A DNA stretch of 64,000 nucleotides from Andreprevotia sp. IGB-42 (GTDB lineage Bacteria > Pseudomonadota > Gammaproteobacteria > Burkholderiales > Chitinibacteraceae), in contig NZ_WXTX01000005.1 in the NCBI RefSeq assembly GCF_009848685.1, forward strand, positions 186,001 to 250,000. The letters run 5' to 3'. Within the stretch, counting starts at the first letter, position 1. Each line of letters opens with the position of its first letter. This document shows positions 1-8,570 of this stretch, piece after piece. A program made the translations under genes and the position numbers. The notes below the pieces were generated by a model. It made no database searches, had not been told where the DNA came from, and saw only the letters and a program-made list of their open reading frames with translations.

Positions 1-278
1 ATCTGGCTTTTTTCCCGCTCGGTGGGGGCGGGTAGTGCCACCACCCGGAACACGCGCGGGCTCACCCGCTCGGTAATCGCCTTGATGGCCCCGCCTTTGC
101 CGGCCCCGTCACGCCCTTCAAACACGATGCATACCTTGAGCCCTTGCTGCTGCACCCACTGCTGCAGTTTCACCAGCTCCACATGCAACTGCTCAAGTTC
201 CCTGGCATATGCCTTGGTGCTGAGTTTTTCCGGGCTGGCGGGGGCTTCTGCGTGCGCTTTCTGTTTCGTTCTGGGCAT
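1..278 (-). CDS. ppk2: polyphosphate kinase 2 family protein, 5' part only
   Basis: This is the first 92 codons of a minus-strand gene that runs off the left edge. PPK2 enzymes transfer phosphate between polyphosphate and nucleotides in the cytoplasm. The visible part has the family N-terminus: a charged lead, the helix ELVKLQQWVQQQGLKVCIVF, then the Walker A loop EGRDGAGKGG (about residues 55-64) followed by IKAITERVSPR and VVALPAPTERE, which is very typical of PPK2. I chose the ATG at 278 because AAGGAA lies at the right distance upstream. The gene is divergent from potE. The catalytic lid and Walker B lie outside the window, so the subclass cannot be given. Confidence 0.9.
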   Translation of the reverse strand, partial: MPRTKQKAHAEAPASPEKLSTKAYARELEQLHVELVKLQQWVQQQGLKVCIVFEGRDGAGKGGAIKAITERVSPRVFRVVALPAPTEREKSQ

Positions 279-425
279 GACATCGTTCCTTGGCTGCTGA
301 CGGGGGTGTTGCTCCATGCTTAATATAGGTTATCCATTTGCAATTTCATTTGCATTGGCGGGTATGCAGGGCTACTACTACGGTAGCTCGCCACCGGGCA
401 AGCCCACTCCCTGATTGGAAGCGCC

Positions 426-1790
426 ATGTCCAGGAAAATGACGGTTACCCAGCTCACCATCCTCACGGCGGTGAACATGATCGGCTCCGGCATCATCCTG
501 CTGCCGGCCAAGCTGGCGCAGGTGGGGACCATCTCCATCACTTCGTGGCTGATCACCGCCGGTGGTTCGCTGGCGCTGGCGTATGTGTTTGCGCAATGCG
601 CACTGTTCAGCCGCAAGGCCGGCGGCATGGGCGGGTATGCGGAATACGCGTTTGGCCGGGGTGGCAACTACATGGCCAACTACACCTATGGCCTGTCACT
701 GGTGATTGCCAATGTGGCCATCAGCATCACCGCGGTGGGGTATGCCACCGAATTGTTCGGCGCCAAACTCAGCCCGCTGGGCGTGGGGCTGGCAACCATC
801 GGCTTGCTGTGGCTGACCACCATCGCCAACTTCGGCGGCGCGCGCATTACCGGCCGCATCGGCAGCGTTTCCATCTGGGGCGTGATCGGGCCGGTGCTGG
901 CTGTTGCCACCATAGGCTGGTTCTGGTTCAGCGGTTCAACCTGGCTGGCGGCGTGGAACCCGCACAACACCCCCATCTTCGAGGCCATGGGCGGGTCGAT
1001 CTCGATCACGCTGTGGGCATTCCTCGGGCTGGAATCGGCGTGCGCCAACTCGGATGCGGTGGAGAATCCCGAGCGCAATGTACCCATTGCCGTGCTGGGC
1101 GGGACCATTGGCGCGGCGGTGATTTACATCATTTCCACCAACGTGATTGCCGGCATCGTGCCCAATGCCGAGCTGGCTGCCTCCACCGCGCCCTTCGGCC
1201 TGACCTTTGCCCGCATGTTCAACCCGCTGGTGGGCAATATCGTTACCGGCCTGATGGTGTTTGCCTGCATCGGCTCCCTGCTGGGCTGGCAGTTCACCGT
1301 GGCGCAAGTGTTCAAAAGTTCGGCGGATGCCGGCTACTTCAGCAATGTGTTCCGCAAGACCACATCCGCAGGCGTACCGATTGCCAGCATGCTGATCCTG
1401 CTGGCGTTGCAAACGCTGCTGGCGCTGTCCACCATCAGCCCGGAGCTGGCCGAGCAATTCAATACGCTGGTCAACGTGGCCGTGGTCACCAATATCGTGC
1501 CCTATGTGATGTCGATGGCGGCCATCATCACCATCCAGAAATTTGCCGATGTGGAACCCCACAAAGCCAGGGTCACCAATATCCTGGCGCTGGTGGCCAG
1601 CCTGTACAGCTACTACGCGCTATACAGCGCCGGACAGGTGCCGATGGTGATCGCCTGCTTCGTGATCTTCATGGGCTGGACGCTGTGGGGCGTGGCCAAC
1701 CTGCGCTTCCTGAAAATGGAGCACGACAAGGATGTCCGTTCGCGGGCGGAAGTCCGTGCACAGCAGGGTGGTACGGATGCGGGCGGCTGA
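426..1790 (+). CDS. potE: putrescine/ornithine antiporter PotE
   Basis: A 454-residue inner-membrane APC-superfamily transporter with about 12 membrane segments. It exchanges putrescine for ornithine or takes up putrescine with protons. Similarity to E. coli PotE is very strong along the whole length as I remember that sequence: VNMIGSGIILLPAKLAQVGT near the N-terminus, SRKAGGMGGYAEYAFG, TIANFGGARITG, LWAFLGLESACAN and VENPERNVPIAVLGGT. The start is ATG 426 with GGAAG upstream. No ornithine decarboxylase gene (speF) lies next to it, unlike the enteric speF-potE operon, so here it probably stands alone. Length matches the family. Confidence 0.93.
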   Translation: MSRKMTVTQLTILTAVNMIGSGIILLPAKLAQVGTISITSWLITAGGSLALAYVFAQCALFSRKAGGMGGYAEYAFGRGGNYMANYTYGLSLVIANVAISITAVGYATELFGAKLSPLGVGLATIGLLWLTTIANFGGARITGRIGSVSIWGVIGPVLAVATIGWFWFSGSTWLAAWNPHNTPIFEAMGGSISITLWAFLGLESACANSDAVENPERNVPIAVLGGTIGAAVIYIISTNVIAGIVPNAELAASTAPFGLTFARMFNPLVGNIVTGLMVFACIGSLLGWQFTVAQVFKSSADAGYFSNVFRKTTSAGVPIASMLILLALQTLLALSTISPELAEQFNTLVNVAVVTNIVPYVMSMAAIITIQKFADVEPHKARVTNILALVASLYSYYALYSAGQVPMVIACFVIFMGWTLWGVANLRFLKMEHDKDVRSRAEVRAQQGGTDAGG

Positions 1791-2062
1791 TGCTGCCGGT
1801 TTGCGGTGCGAAAGAGCGGGGGTGGTCCTACAGGCAGCCATATGCCGCCGGTGTGATCATCCGGGCTCACGGCTGCACGCCCCGTTTGATTGGTTTTTGA
1901 TCACGCTTGCCGGACCCCGATCATTGAGGCAACGGTTTGGAAGCAGCAGGCAAACCCGTTGCTGCGTGATCAGCCAGGCGCGTGAATGCAGGCAAGACGT
2001 TGGACTAACAAGGCACTACACCGTCAGCAGCCAGCAACGGGCATGAGTGGCTGAAGCGGCTG
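1791..2062. other. intergenic, potE/zur convergent gap
   Basis: This 272-bp gap lies between the ends of two convergent genes. Short open frames occur in it, but none has a convincing ribosome binding site or a recognisable protein. I also see no clear terminator hairpin with a T-run. Confidence 0.5.
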
Positions 2063-2542
2063 TTAAAGCCGCTGGCACTCCGGGCAAACCGCCTTGATCT
2101 CTATCCCGGCGCCATCCAGCTCATAACCGGCCTTGTGCACCCAATCGGCCAGCGTGTGGCTCATTTTCGGGTCGTTCACTTCATCCACTGCATTGCAGCG
2201 CGGGCATACCAGCAGCAAGCCATGATGCACATGGCCGTGCTCGTCGCCATGCGCGCTGCAGGCCACGAAGGCGTTGGATACATCCAGCTTGTGCACCAGG
2301 CCCTCGTTCTGCAGGAACTCCAGCGCACGGTATACGGTAGGGGGCGTGGCATTGGCATGCACGGCCTTCATTTCATCCAGCAACTGGTAGGCCTTCACGC
2401 TGTGCTTGTGCTGCAACAGCAAGGTGAGCACCTGGCGGCGTATCTGTGTGAGCCGGCTGCCATTGGCACGGCAGATCTCCTCGGCCTGCGCCAGCCGTGC
2501 GCTGATGTCTGGCGTTATCTCTGTCGGGGTTTCCGGGGGCAT
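2063..2542 (-). CDS. zur: zinc uptake regulator Zur (Fur family)
   Basis: A 159-residue Fur-family repressor. The N-terminal winged helix contains NGSRLTQIRRQVL and PPTVYRALEFLQNEGLVHKL. The C-terminal dimer/metal part has VCPRCNAV and VCPECQRL (two CxxC pairs for structural zinc) and a His-rich segment, HGDEHGHVHHG. The sequence fits Zur better than Fur or PerR (compare AQAEKIC...PPTVYRALDFL in E. coli Zur). I chose the ATG at 2542; an upstream in-frame extension to 2830 is open but has no family similarity. It is divergent from the NicO/DUF1007 pair, which suggests that it controls zinc supply, though I see no clear Zur box in the 314-bp divergent region. Confidence 0.88.
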   Translation of the reverse strand: MPPETPTEITPDISARLAQAEEICRANGSRLTQIRRQVLTLLLQHKHSVKAYQLLDEMKAVHANATPPTVYRALEFLQNEGLVHKLDVSNAFVACSAHGDEHGHVHHGLLLVCPRCNAVDEVNDPKMSHTLADWVHKAGYELDGAGIEIKAVCPECQRL

Positions 2543-2856
2543 GGTGGCTGCTCGTACGCGTTGAAGCGCAAAGCTTAAACCAGCCCCCGGCAGGCGTCGA
2601 ATTTGCGGTGGTGGAGTGCTGGTGCCGCCGGGGCATCGCGGCGTTCCTGATCTCTCCCGTTGCCATGTGCACCAGCCGACCAGATTTGCCGTAACGGCCA
2701 TCAACCCACAGAATGCCGGTGCGGCAATCGTCGTCGCCGCGGTATCTGCCAATCCCATGTTGCTGCCCGCCCTGCGTGCAGTTGCGCCCGGCAGCAGCGG
2801 GCCGATCCGCCTTGCCAGAGCCAGCCACAATCCGCCCGAGTGAGCCAGTGACCGTG

Positions 2857-3984
2857 ATGCAGTTCATTTCCAGCCACCCCCTGCGTGGCATCTGTGGCCT
2901 GCTGCTGTGCCTGGCATGCATTGCCACTGCCGGTGCGGCAGACTACTTCGGCCGCGAGGACGGCCCGTCACCTGCTGCCGTTACCGCCAGCGCCACCGGG
3001 CAGCAACAGGCGCCAGGCGCCGCACACCCCGTTGAACCCCCTTCCGCAGTATCAATACCCGAGCCACTGCGCAGCGCGCTGGCTGCCACCATCCGCTGGC
3101 AGTCGGCACTCAACCGGGAAATCCGCCATGCACTGGCCCGGCAGCCTGATGCGGGCTGGGGCGGCAGCGGCTTGATCGTGTTGCTGTCTTTTGCCTATGG
3201 CGTGCTGCATGCATTGGGGCCGGGCCATGGCAAGGTGGTGATCGGCAGCTATTTCCTTACCCAGCGCGCCCGCATCAGCCACGGCCTGATGATGAGTGGC
3301 TGGGCGGCGCTGGTGCAGGCACTGTCCGCCATCGCGCTGGTCAGCGTGCTGGCCGGGGTGCTGAAAATCAGCGCGCATGATCTGCTGGGCCATGCAGGCA
3401 CACTGGAAGCGGTCAGCTATCTGGCAATCGCGCTCTACGGCGCAGTGATCCTGCGGCGATTGGGCAAGGGGCTGGATAGCTGCGGCCATGACCATCGCGC
3501 TGGCACCCGGCCTGCTCATGCGCTGGTGCCGCCGTTGCGCCGCAAACCCGGCGCCAGGTTACCTGCCAACACGTTCAATACGTCCAACAGGCCCAACCCA
3601 TCATCGGTGCGCTATGCGCTGCCGCAAGCCGTTGCCGCGCCGGCCAGCATAGCCGGTGCCACCGGCAGTACCCTGTTCTGGGCTGGCGCCAGTGTCGGCC
3701 TGCGCCCCTGTGCCGGTGCCATCATCGTGCTGCTGTTCTGCCTTGCCAACGGCAACTACGGCATCGGCATCATTGCCACGCTGGCAATGGGGGCGGGCGT
3801 TGCACTTACCGTATCGGCTATCAGCCTGGGCATGCTTGGCATGCAGCGTACCTTGCTGCGTGGCGGCCGCGGCAAACGCGTGCAGCGCGGCATTGCCTTT
3901 GCCGGCGCGCTGTTGATCATGCTGTTCGGTTTGCTGCAAGCGGTGCTGCTGCTTAGCGGTACCATTACCCCGGTTGCGGCGTAA
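2857..3984 (+). CDS. NicO-family metal transporter, ZevB-like
   Basis: A 375-residue inner-membrane protein with a signal-like N-terminal segment (GICGLLLCLACIATAGA) and about six further membrane helices. The NicO/RcnA/HoxN signature HALGPGHGKVVIGSYFL lies near residue 120, and a short His-containing loop (CGHDHRAG) follows. NicO proteins move nickel or cobalt. The combination NicO plus DUF1007 next to a zur gene matches ZevB/ZevA, a zinc uptake pair described in Haemophilus influenzae, so zinc is the likelier cargo here. The start at 2857 gives a clean signal peptide; the longer open frame from 2713 is Pro/Cys-rich and unlikely. The DUF1007 gene follows after 3 bp. Confidence 0.82.
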   Translation: MQFISSHPLRGICGLLLCLACIATAGAADYFGREDGPSPAAVTASATGQQQAPGAAHPVEPPSAVSIPEPLRSALAATIRWQSALNREIRHALARQPDAGWGGSGLIVLLSFAYGVLHALGPGHGKVVIGSYFLTQRARISHGLMMSGWAALVQALSAIALVSVLAGVLKISAHDLLGHAGTLEAVSYLAIALYGAVILRRLGKGLDSCGHDHRAGTRPAHALVPPLRRKPGARLPANTFNTSNRPNPSSVRYALPQAVAAPASIAGATGSTLFWAGASVGLRPCAGAIIVLLFCLANGNYGIGIIATLAMGAGVALTVSAISLGMLGMQRTLLRGGRGKRVQRGIAFAGALLIMLFGLLQAVLLLSGTITPVAA

Positions 3985-3987
3985 ACC

Positions 3988-4590
3988 ATGCTGGCCCGGA
4001 TCATGCACAACAGCTTGCCCATCCTGTTGTTCACGCTGCTGACTGCACCACTGGCGCGGGCGCACCCGCATGTATGGGCCGTCTACCAGACCGATGTGGT
4101 AATCGGCGCGGACGGCAATTTCAAGCTGCACGAGGCATGGACCTTCGATGAGGCATTCAGCAGCATGCTGCTGGGTGATCTGCGCCCCAAGGCGGATATC
4201 AAAAAGCCGCTCAGCAGCAAGGAGCAGGCCCGCCTGAAAGTCATCGCGTTCGATAATCTTGCCAGGTATGGTTACTTCAACGTGGTGCGCGGCCCACGCG
4301 GCCCGCTCAAGTTCAAGCCGGCTAGCGGCTTCGCTGCCCGGCTGGAGAAGGGCAAGCTCAGCTATACCTTCGTCCTGGAGCCGGCTGATCCGCAGGACGT
4401 GCGCAAGGCGCCACTGGATTTCGGCATCTGGGACGAAACCTTCTACATCGCCATGCAGGCGGCAGGGGACGACACCATCGCCATCCGGCAATCGCCGTTC
4501 AAATGCACGCTGGCCACGCGGGAAGATAAAGGTACGCCGCTGCTGTATGGCATGGTGTTTCCACCGGTTACTCGCCTGACTTGCCGCTAA
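3988..4590 (+). CDS. DUF1007 periplasmic protein, ZevA-like
   Basis: A 200-residue exported protein. The signal peptide (SLPILLFTLLTAPLARA) is followed at once by HPHVWAVYQTDVVIG, the diagnostic DUF1007 start, where the mature N-terminal His-x-His may bind metal. FDEAFSSMLL and DFGIWDETFYIA are also typical of the family. It lies 3 bp after the NicO gene, so the two should be co-transcribed. In ZevAB systems this partner is the periplasmic component of zinc uptake. The family assignment is firm. The substrate is inferred from the neighbouring zur gene. Confidence 0.82.
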   Translation: MLARIMHNSLPILLFTLLTAPLARAHPHVWAVYQTDVVIGADGNFKLHEAWTFDEAFSSMLLGDLRPKADIKKPLSSKEQARLKVIAFDNLARYGYFNVVRGPRGPLKFKPASGFAARLEKGKLSYTFVLEPADPQDVRKAPLDFGIWDETFYIAMQAAGDDTIAIRQSPFKCTLATREDKGTPLLYGMVFPPVTRLTCR

Positions 4591-4797
4591 CTGCCGACAG
4601 CGCGTTTATCCACCACTGGCACGATGTGGTACTACCCAAGTTGAGTGTTTTCATAAGCTATTCGCCCCATTGATGGGGAAGCCAAATGAGTGTGCCGACA
4701 ACGGTGATGAACTGGCTGGATTATTTATCCGGGTAACCAATGAGCATGCGGACTCATTTGGAAAAATATGGCCAGACAGGGTCGGTTTCAGGCCGGA

Positions 4798-5190
4798 TTA
4801 TCGGTAATGAAATTTTCTTTCAGAATCATGAAATCGCAGCACGATAGGGTCTTCCTGTTCGTACAACATATGCGATACGATGATATCAGGAAAGGCGAGT
4901 TTGCTTGAATAGTCATATGATATTCTTACAGCCGGAAACAGCAGGCGGTCCAGACCTTCAGCATATTCAGAACCCAGGTTGCCGATTTGCTCCCCGCTGT
5001 GACAGTCAACGGCATCGTAGCTGAAAAAATCGGAAGAGCCGCCTACAATGGAGCGTTCAAAACATATTCCGGCCTCTGTGAATGCATATGGCGTATGAAT
5101 GTACCAGTAATGAAAGTAATAAATTGACCCCAGTGCCAGAATGCCGGCAGCGATGCAAAAGCCAATCAATTTGCTTCGTTGTTTCTTCAT
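4798..5190 (-). CDS. putative membrane-anchored immunity protein
   Basis: A 130-residue protein I do not recognise. It has a basic N-terminus (MKKQRSK) and one membrane segment (LIGFCIAAGILALGSIYYF), then a soluble domain of about 105 residues that should face the periplasm. Its start codon overlaps the stop of the upstream lysozyme-like gene by 4 bp (ATGA). That arrangement, and a periplasmic domain behind a cell-wall-hydrolase candidate, suggests it protects the cell from that enzyme. Function is inferred from context only. The AT content is higher than in the housekeeping genes around, consistent with acquired DNA. Confidence 0.55.
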   Translation of the reverse strand: MKKQRSKLIGFCIAAGILALGSIYYFHYWYIHTPYAFTEAGICFERSIVGGSSDFFSYDAVDCHSGEQIGNLGSEYAEGLDRLLFPAVRISYDYSSKLAFPDIIVSHMLYEQEDPIVLRFHDSERKFHYR

Positions 5191-6317
5191 TTTCTTAACG
5201 CCCCATCAAGTATATTGCGTTCTGCAAAAATGCGTCTGCCAAATTCAGGAGCCGGCGTGCGGTTTTCTGCGACCGCATTCACAATTTTCTTCAGGAAACT
5301 ATCACCTTTCTTGAAGGCGTCTACCAGCAAGGCACTGCGCAGTTCCGGGCTCCAGCGTTCTGCACCCACATTCATTTGATAAAGTTTTTGCATGTCAGAA
5401 TACATGTTCAAAGCTGCAACTTGTGCGGTGCCTTGATCAGAAACCAGATATTGCAGCAGACCGACATTATCCAGTTTTGTTGCTTCCGCCGGGAATTTTT
5501 CTGGATATTTCAGATAAAGGTCCTTGGCCGTCCGAAATGAGATGTTACCAGGACCGAAGTCGCCAGCAGCACTGTTGCTTGTTCGCTGCCAGAGCGATCT
5601 TTTAGTGTTGTCCGGATCTGATTTTACCAACTGAAGGTAGCCATCTTCAAGCTCCTGGTTGACGTAATCACGCCCATATATCAGTTGCCGATCGAACGGA
5701 AGCAGCTGGTCTTGCGTGTGATCGATGGACTGTTTGAGCAAAGGGTAAGTCAAGCTCGAACGTGTATTGAACTCATCACCAATTGCAGCTGCAATTGCGA
5801 TTGGCGGGATGCCATACTCTTCGCCATATTTCCGGATATGTGGCGCAAGCTGCTTTATTTTATCCGTAGTGGCATTGGATAGGGCGTCATGCCCAGAAGG
5901 CAGGCGATCATAGTTTTCGGCAGGGAAGATCGTTCTGGAACCACTTGACGCACTATTATAAGATTGTGGCTCACCAATGTTCGCCAGCGCTTTGGTACGT
6001 TCGGCCAACTGTGCTCGCGCCCAACTGCCAAAATCGCCGATGTCCATGTCTCCTGCCTGATTGAGCAAGGTTTGCCACCGGTCATGCAGGCCTTGCATGA
6101 TCGCGGAACGCTCCGGGGCTGGCATTGAATCTTGTCGGAGTGCATGCCTGCCTGCTTTGTTGGTCGCGTAATTCTCCAAACCCGCAGGTGTTTCCGGTGC
6201 AGGGACAGTCGGCATGGATTGCAGGCGTTGACCCACATCACTGGGGAAAATTTCAGCATGTCCGCTTTCGTTCCAGCGCTGTAACGGAGGGAAGAAATCA
6301 TTGGTTCGATTCGCCAT
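5187..6317 (-). CDS. lysozyme-like putative antibacterial effector
   Basis: A 376-residue protein without a signal peptide. The N-terminal 120 residues are unrecognised. From about residue 165 it looks like a lysozyme/transglycosylase fold: IRKYGEEYGIPPIAIAAAIG is followed by DEFNTR, where Glu is a candidate catalytic acid, then AAGDFGPGNISFRTAKDLYL, which resembles the G-P-x-Q/N-I-x-x-x-TA motif of goose-type and related lysozymes. I chose the ATG at 6317 because GGAG lies 7 bp upstream; an upstream ATG at 6344 lacks this. The partner at 4798-5190 overlaps by 4 bp. No secretion domain is visible, so delivery (for example by a type VI system) is a guess. Confidence 0.55.
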   Translation of the reverse strand: MANRTNDFFPPLQRWNESGHAEIFPSDVGQRLQSMPTVPAPETPAGLENYATNKAGRHALRQDSMPAPERSAIMQGLHDRWQTLLNQAGDMDIGDFGSWARAQLAERTKALANIGEPQSYNSASSGSRTIFPAENYDRLPSGHDALSNATTDKIKQLAPHIRKYGEEYGIPPIAIAAAIGDEFNTRSSLTYPLLKQSIDHTQDQLLPFDRQLIYGRDYVNQELEDGYLQLVKSDPDNTKRSLWQRTSNSAAGDFGPGNISFRTAKDLYLKYPEKFPAEATKLDNVGLLQYLVSDQGTAQVAALNMYSDMQKLYQMNVGAERWSPELRSALLVDAFKKGDSFLKKIVNAVAENRTPAPEFGRRIFAERNILDGALRK

Positions 6318-6342
6318 CAGGATTCTCCATGAGAAAAAGACC

Positions 6343-7635
6343 ATGCGGTCGCACCCATTTTCTCAAGCATCGGACCACTACGGCACTGATGTAACGGATG
6401 GCCTATCCGTTATCGCAGCAAGCACTGTCGCCGACCCGGCCAGCATCGACGCACAACGCAATCTGCTGGCACAACAGCAAGCCCGGCAACAGCAAACCAT
6501 CGCTGACAATACCGACGCTGCCCTCATGCTGGCAGCCAGTCAACAGCACGATACCGAAACCGCCGGGATTGCCCGGCCAGGCCAGGCACCAAGCGCCACA
6601 TCCATGCCGGACCTTGATGAAACAACCTTGTTGCAGCAGCCTGCAGGCGGCCCAGCGGCGCCAGACATAGCGCAGCAAGCCAGCAGCGCACCACTGATTC
6701 TCAGCCAGGCAGACAAGCCCTCCAGGGATGAGCGGGTTGCGGATGTCCACGCCCAAGCAAAGGGGCTGATTGAGCGCCACCCTTTAATGTCGCTGGATGA
6801 TGGCTTTGCATTACAACAGCGAGCCCCTGCTGTCATCGCAGCGAAGGCTGAACAAGACCGCGTGCTGCCAGAAAATGCGCCGCAGCCCGGCATCGCGCCA
6901 GTCAAGCACGGCCAGCAGGCCGCTGAACAGCCGCACGCCGTTGTGGTAAACCCCGCAGCAAAGCGTAGCGATACCAGGCCTGCCGGCAAATCCGTTGCCA
7001 CTGCGGGCGCCGGGCAACTCGCTGGCAACGCCGGCAAGCCGCTGATCATGCTCAGCGCCAGCAATACCCCGTTCACTGCACTCGCGCGTGCACAGCTCTA
7101 TGCCGCTACCCGGGGACTGAGCGCCACCTATACCCCGGTGGCTGCAGCGCATGGATATGTATTGATGCGGCGTGATGTGCTTGATCCTGGCGCGGCAATG
7201 CTGGAGCGATCAGATCTTGCTGCATTGCCGAGGACTGCAGCACAGGAAGGGGCGGCATCGGATAAGATGGAGGCGTTTTCTGGGGTGGTTGAGCGGGCTG
7301 AGCATGGTGAAGAAGGGGCGGCAGGGCATGTTTCAAACAGTGCAGTTCCCAATGCTCTATTAGCACAGGCTGATCAGCCCCTATTGTTGACTTATACACC
7401 TACCACCAATACGTTGGCGCAGATTCGGAATATGCCTTTCCCTCAGCGCTGGCAGGCAGGAGAGCAGTACGTTCAAGAATTGTATGGATCGGCAGGGCCG
7501 CAGCATTTTGACGTGCCGGCTGGAACATTCAGCGGAGAAAACATTACAGGTGCTGGTAGCCGGTTTGTTGGTGCTCCAGTGCCTACTACTAATGGCGGCG
7601 TTTTGGCTAATGAAGTGAAGACTTATCCCCAATAG
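6343..7635 (+). CDS. polymorphic toxin, C-terminal domain interrupted
   Basis: A 430-residue protein rich in Ala, Gln and Pro. The first 180 residues have no recognisable secretion domain. Residues 181-332 are encoded by a segment repeated at 8672-9129 and include GKPLIMLSASNTPFTALARA and YAATRGLSATYTPVAAAHGY. The variable C-terminus begins near residue 333 and ends at EVKTYPQ followed by TAG. GGVLANEVKTY looks like the E-x-K part of a PD-(D/E)xK nuclease, and the frame clearly continued once (see 7636-7833). The start is uncertain: ATG 6343 lies only 25 bp from the divergent effector gene start and has a weak ribosome site; ATG 6301 is also open. The immunity gene follows at 7844. Confidence 0.6.
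   Translation: MRSHPFSQASDHYGTDVTDGLSVIAASTVADPASIDAQRNLLAQQQARQQQTIADNTDAALMLAASQQHDTETAGIARPGQAPSATSMPDLDETTLLQQPAGGPAAPDIAQQASSAPLILSQADKPSRDERVADVHAQAKGLIERHPLMSLDDGFALQQRAPAVIAAKAEQDRVLPENAPQPGIAPVKHGQQAAEQPHAVVVNPAAKRSDTRPAGKSVATAGAGQLAGNAGKPLIMLSASNTPFTALARAQLYAATRGLSATYTPVAAAHGYVLMRRDVLDPGAAMLERSDLAALPRTAAQEGAASDKMEAFSGVVERAEHGEEGAAGHVSNSAVPNALLAQADQPLLLTYTPTTNTLAQIRNMPFPQRWQAGEQYVQELYGSAGPQHFDVPAGTFSGENITGAGSRFVGAPVPTTNGGVLANEVKTYPQ
6883..7338 (+). repeat. direct repeat, copy 1 (toxin cassette shared region)
   Basis: This is a segment of about 456 bp that recurs in the same orientation at 8672-9129, spaced by 1789 bp at its left edge. Both begin CAGCCCGGCATCGCGCCA and encode the same conserved stretch in front of different toxin C-termini. 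By eye the copies are about 90% identical. This copy lies inside the full-length toxin gene. It would let a displaced toxin tip recombine onto the main gene. Confidence 0.85.
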
Positions 7636-7833
7636 ACAACAGTGCAGGGTAAACCTACGCAGCAATTTTTTCTTTGATTTCGCAAATACAACAGCAAATT
7701 TTCAAAGATAGCTGGCTGAAAAAAAACGTTTCTGGATATGACCCACGTTGGATTTTTTTTGGATGCGGGACCATCCCAAGCGCTTGGATAATACCTGTCG
7801 AACAAAGAAATTACCTACGTGATTCATCATTGA
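7636..7833 (+). pseudogene. decayed C-terminal remainder of the polymorphic toxin
   Basis: Beyond the TAG at 7633-7635 the same protein can be followed through further lesions. TTVQGKPTQQFF continues in the original frame to TGA 7675-7677. SQIQQQIFKDSWL and NVSGYDPRWIF continue in a shifted frame from about 7677. The original frame resumes in a run of eight Ts (7753-7760) with LDAGPSQALG, TAA at 7789-7791, then YLSNKEITYVIHH and TGA at 7831-7833. That makes two nonsense codons and two frameshifts within 200 bp. The pieces join into one sensible soluble domain that ends 10 bp before the immunity gene, as expected for a toxin C-terminus. Confidence 0.65.
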
Positions 7834-7843
7834 GGAATGGATA

Positions 7844-8314
7844 ATGACTCCAGAAGAAGCAGAGCTGGTTAGGAAAAGAAAATCTGGTTTCGATGAATTC
7901 TACCGTGCACTCGTACCTGCGCTTGTAGATTTTATTGGGAGAATGGGTGTCAACCCGGCACATGAAGTACTTAAACATGCGGACCAGTTCTCCTTATGTT
8001 TGGATGACGCATTACAGAGTATGGCCGTAGCTGATGATCAGGACAGGGCTTGGTTGCTGACTCATATTGGCTATTTCATTGGCGAGTACTTCGTGCAGAA
8101 ATATAGTGGCTGTTGGTATGTGAATGAAATATCTGGCTCGCGTTACTTGGGAAGATATGTGGTTGGCCAGTTTGCTGCATTGGAAAATGCCAAATTAATG
8201 CTTGATCCTTTCGAGATCGCGCAAACATACGTTGACGAGACGATTCCTCGGCAACTAGAGCGGTTGCTAAAAGAAGTTGATGCGGAGTTGGTCGGGGGGG
8301 TATCTCCGAAATAA
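7844..8314 (+). CDS. putative immunity protein of the interrupted toxin
   Basis: A 156-residue acidic, soluble, mostly helical protein that I do not recognise. It starts 10 bp after the decayed toxin ends, with GAGGAATGG upstream of the ATG. It has no signal peptide and no membrane segment, which fits a cytoplasmic protector against a nuclease-like toxin. Notable aromatic segments are DFIGRMGV and YFIGEYFVQKYSGCWYVNE. The frame is intact although the toxin is broken. The role is inferred from position in the toxin array. Confidence 0.55.
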   Translation: MTPEEAELVRKRKSGFDEFYRALVPALVDFIGRMGVNPAHEVLKHADQFSLCLDDALQSMAVADDQDRAWLLTHIGYFIGEYFVQKYSGCWYVNEISGSRYLGRYVVGQFAALENAKLMLDPFEIAQTYVDETIPRQLERLLKEVDAELVGGVSPK

Positions 8315-8570
8315 TGAACGGAATCAGGAAAATTCGGGAGGTGGCGGTATTTTGCATATCCGACTTCCATGGCTTAGCCGATCCAGCCTTGTAGGGCAGG
8401 TTATTTTGACCGGCGCAGAATGGTTGTTGATCTGTAACCCTATTTTTTGGGTTACGCCTGTGGCTGTCCCGTACCAAGATACGCCTCGTCCGCAAATCGG
8501 GGCATTGACCCGGTGCAACGCCTTCTTCAATGCCCTTCCACCCGGTTGGCATTGTCGTCTCAGGCCTGTG
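8315..8570. other. intergenic region with hairpin, decayed DNA
   Basis: No gene is evident between the immunity gene and the fghA-like fragment. A hairpin TGTAACCC / loop / GGGTTACG with a T-run in the loop lies at about 8434-8456. Weak similarity to the fghA gene may extend leftwards from 8571 to about 8495 but is not convincing by eye. Confidence 0.45.

Noticed and set aside
338-1900. 520-codon open frame overlapping potE in another frame
   Set aside because: potE has unmistakable full-length similarity to its family; the other frame is His/Arg/Gly-rich noise.
2543-2830. N-terminal extension of zur
   Set aside because: The frame is open, but the extension is Trp/Gly/Arg-rich without similarity to Fur proteins and lies over the divergent promoter region.
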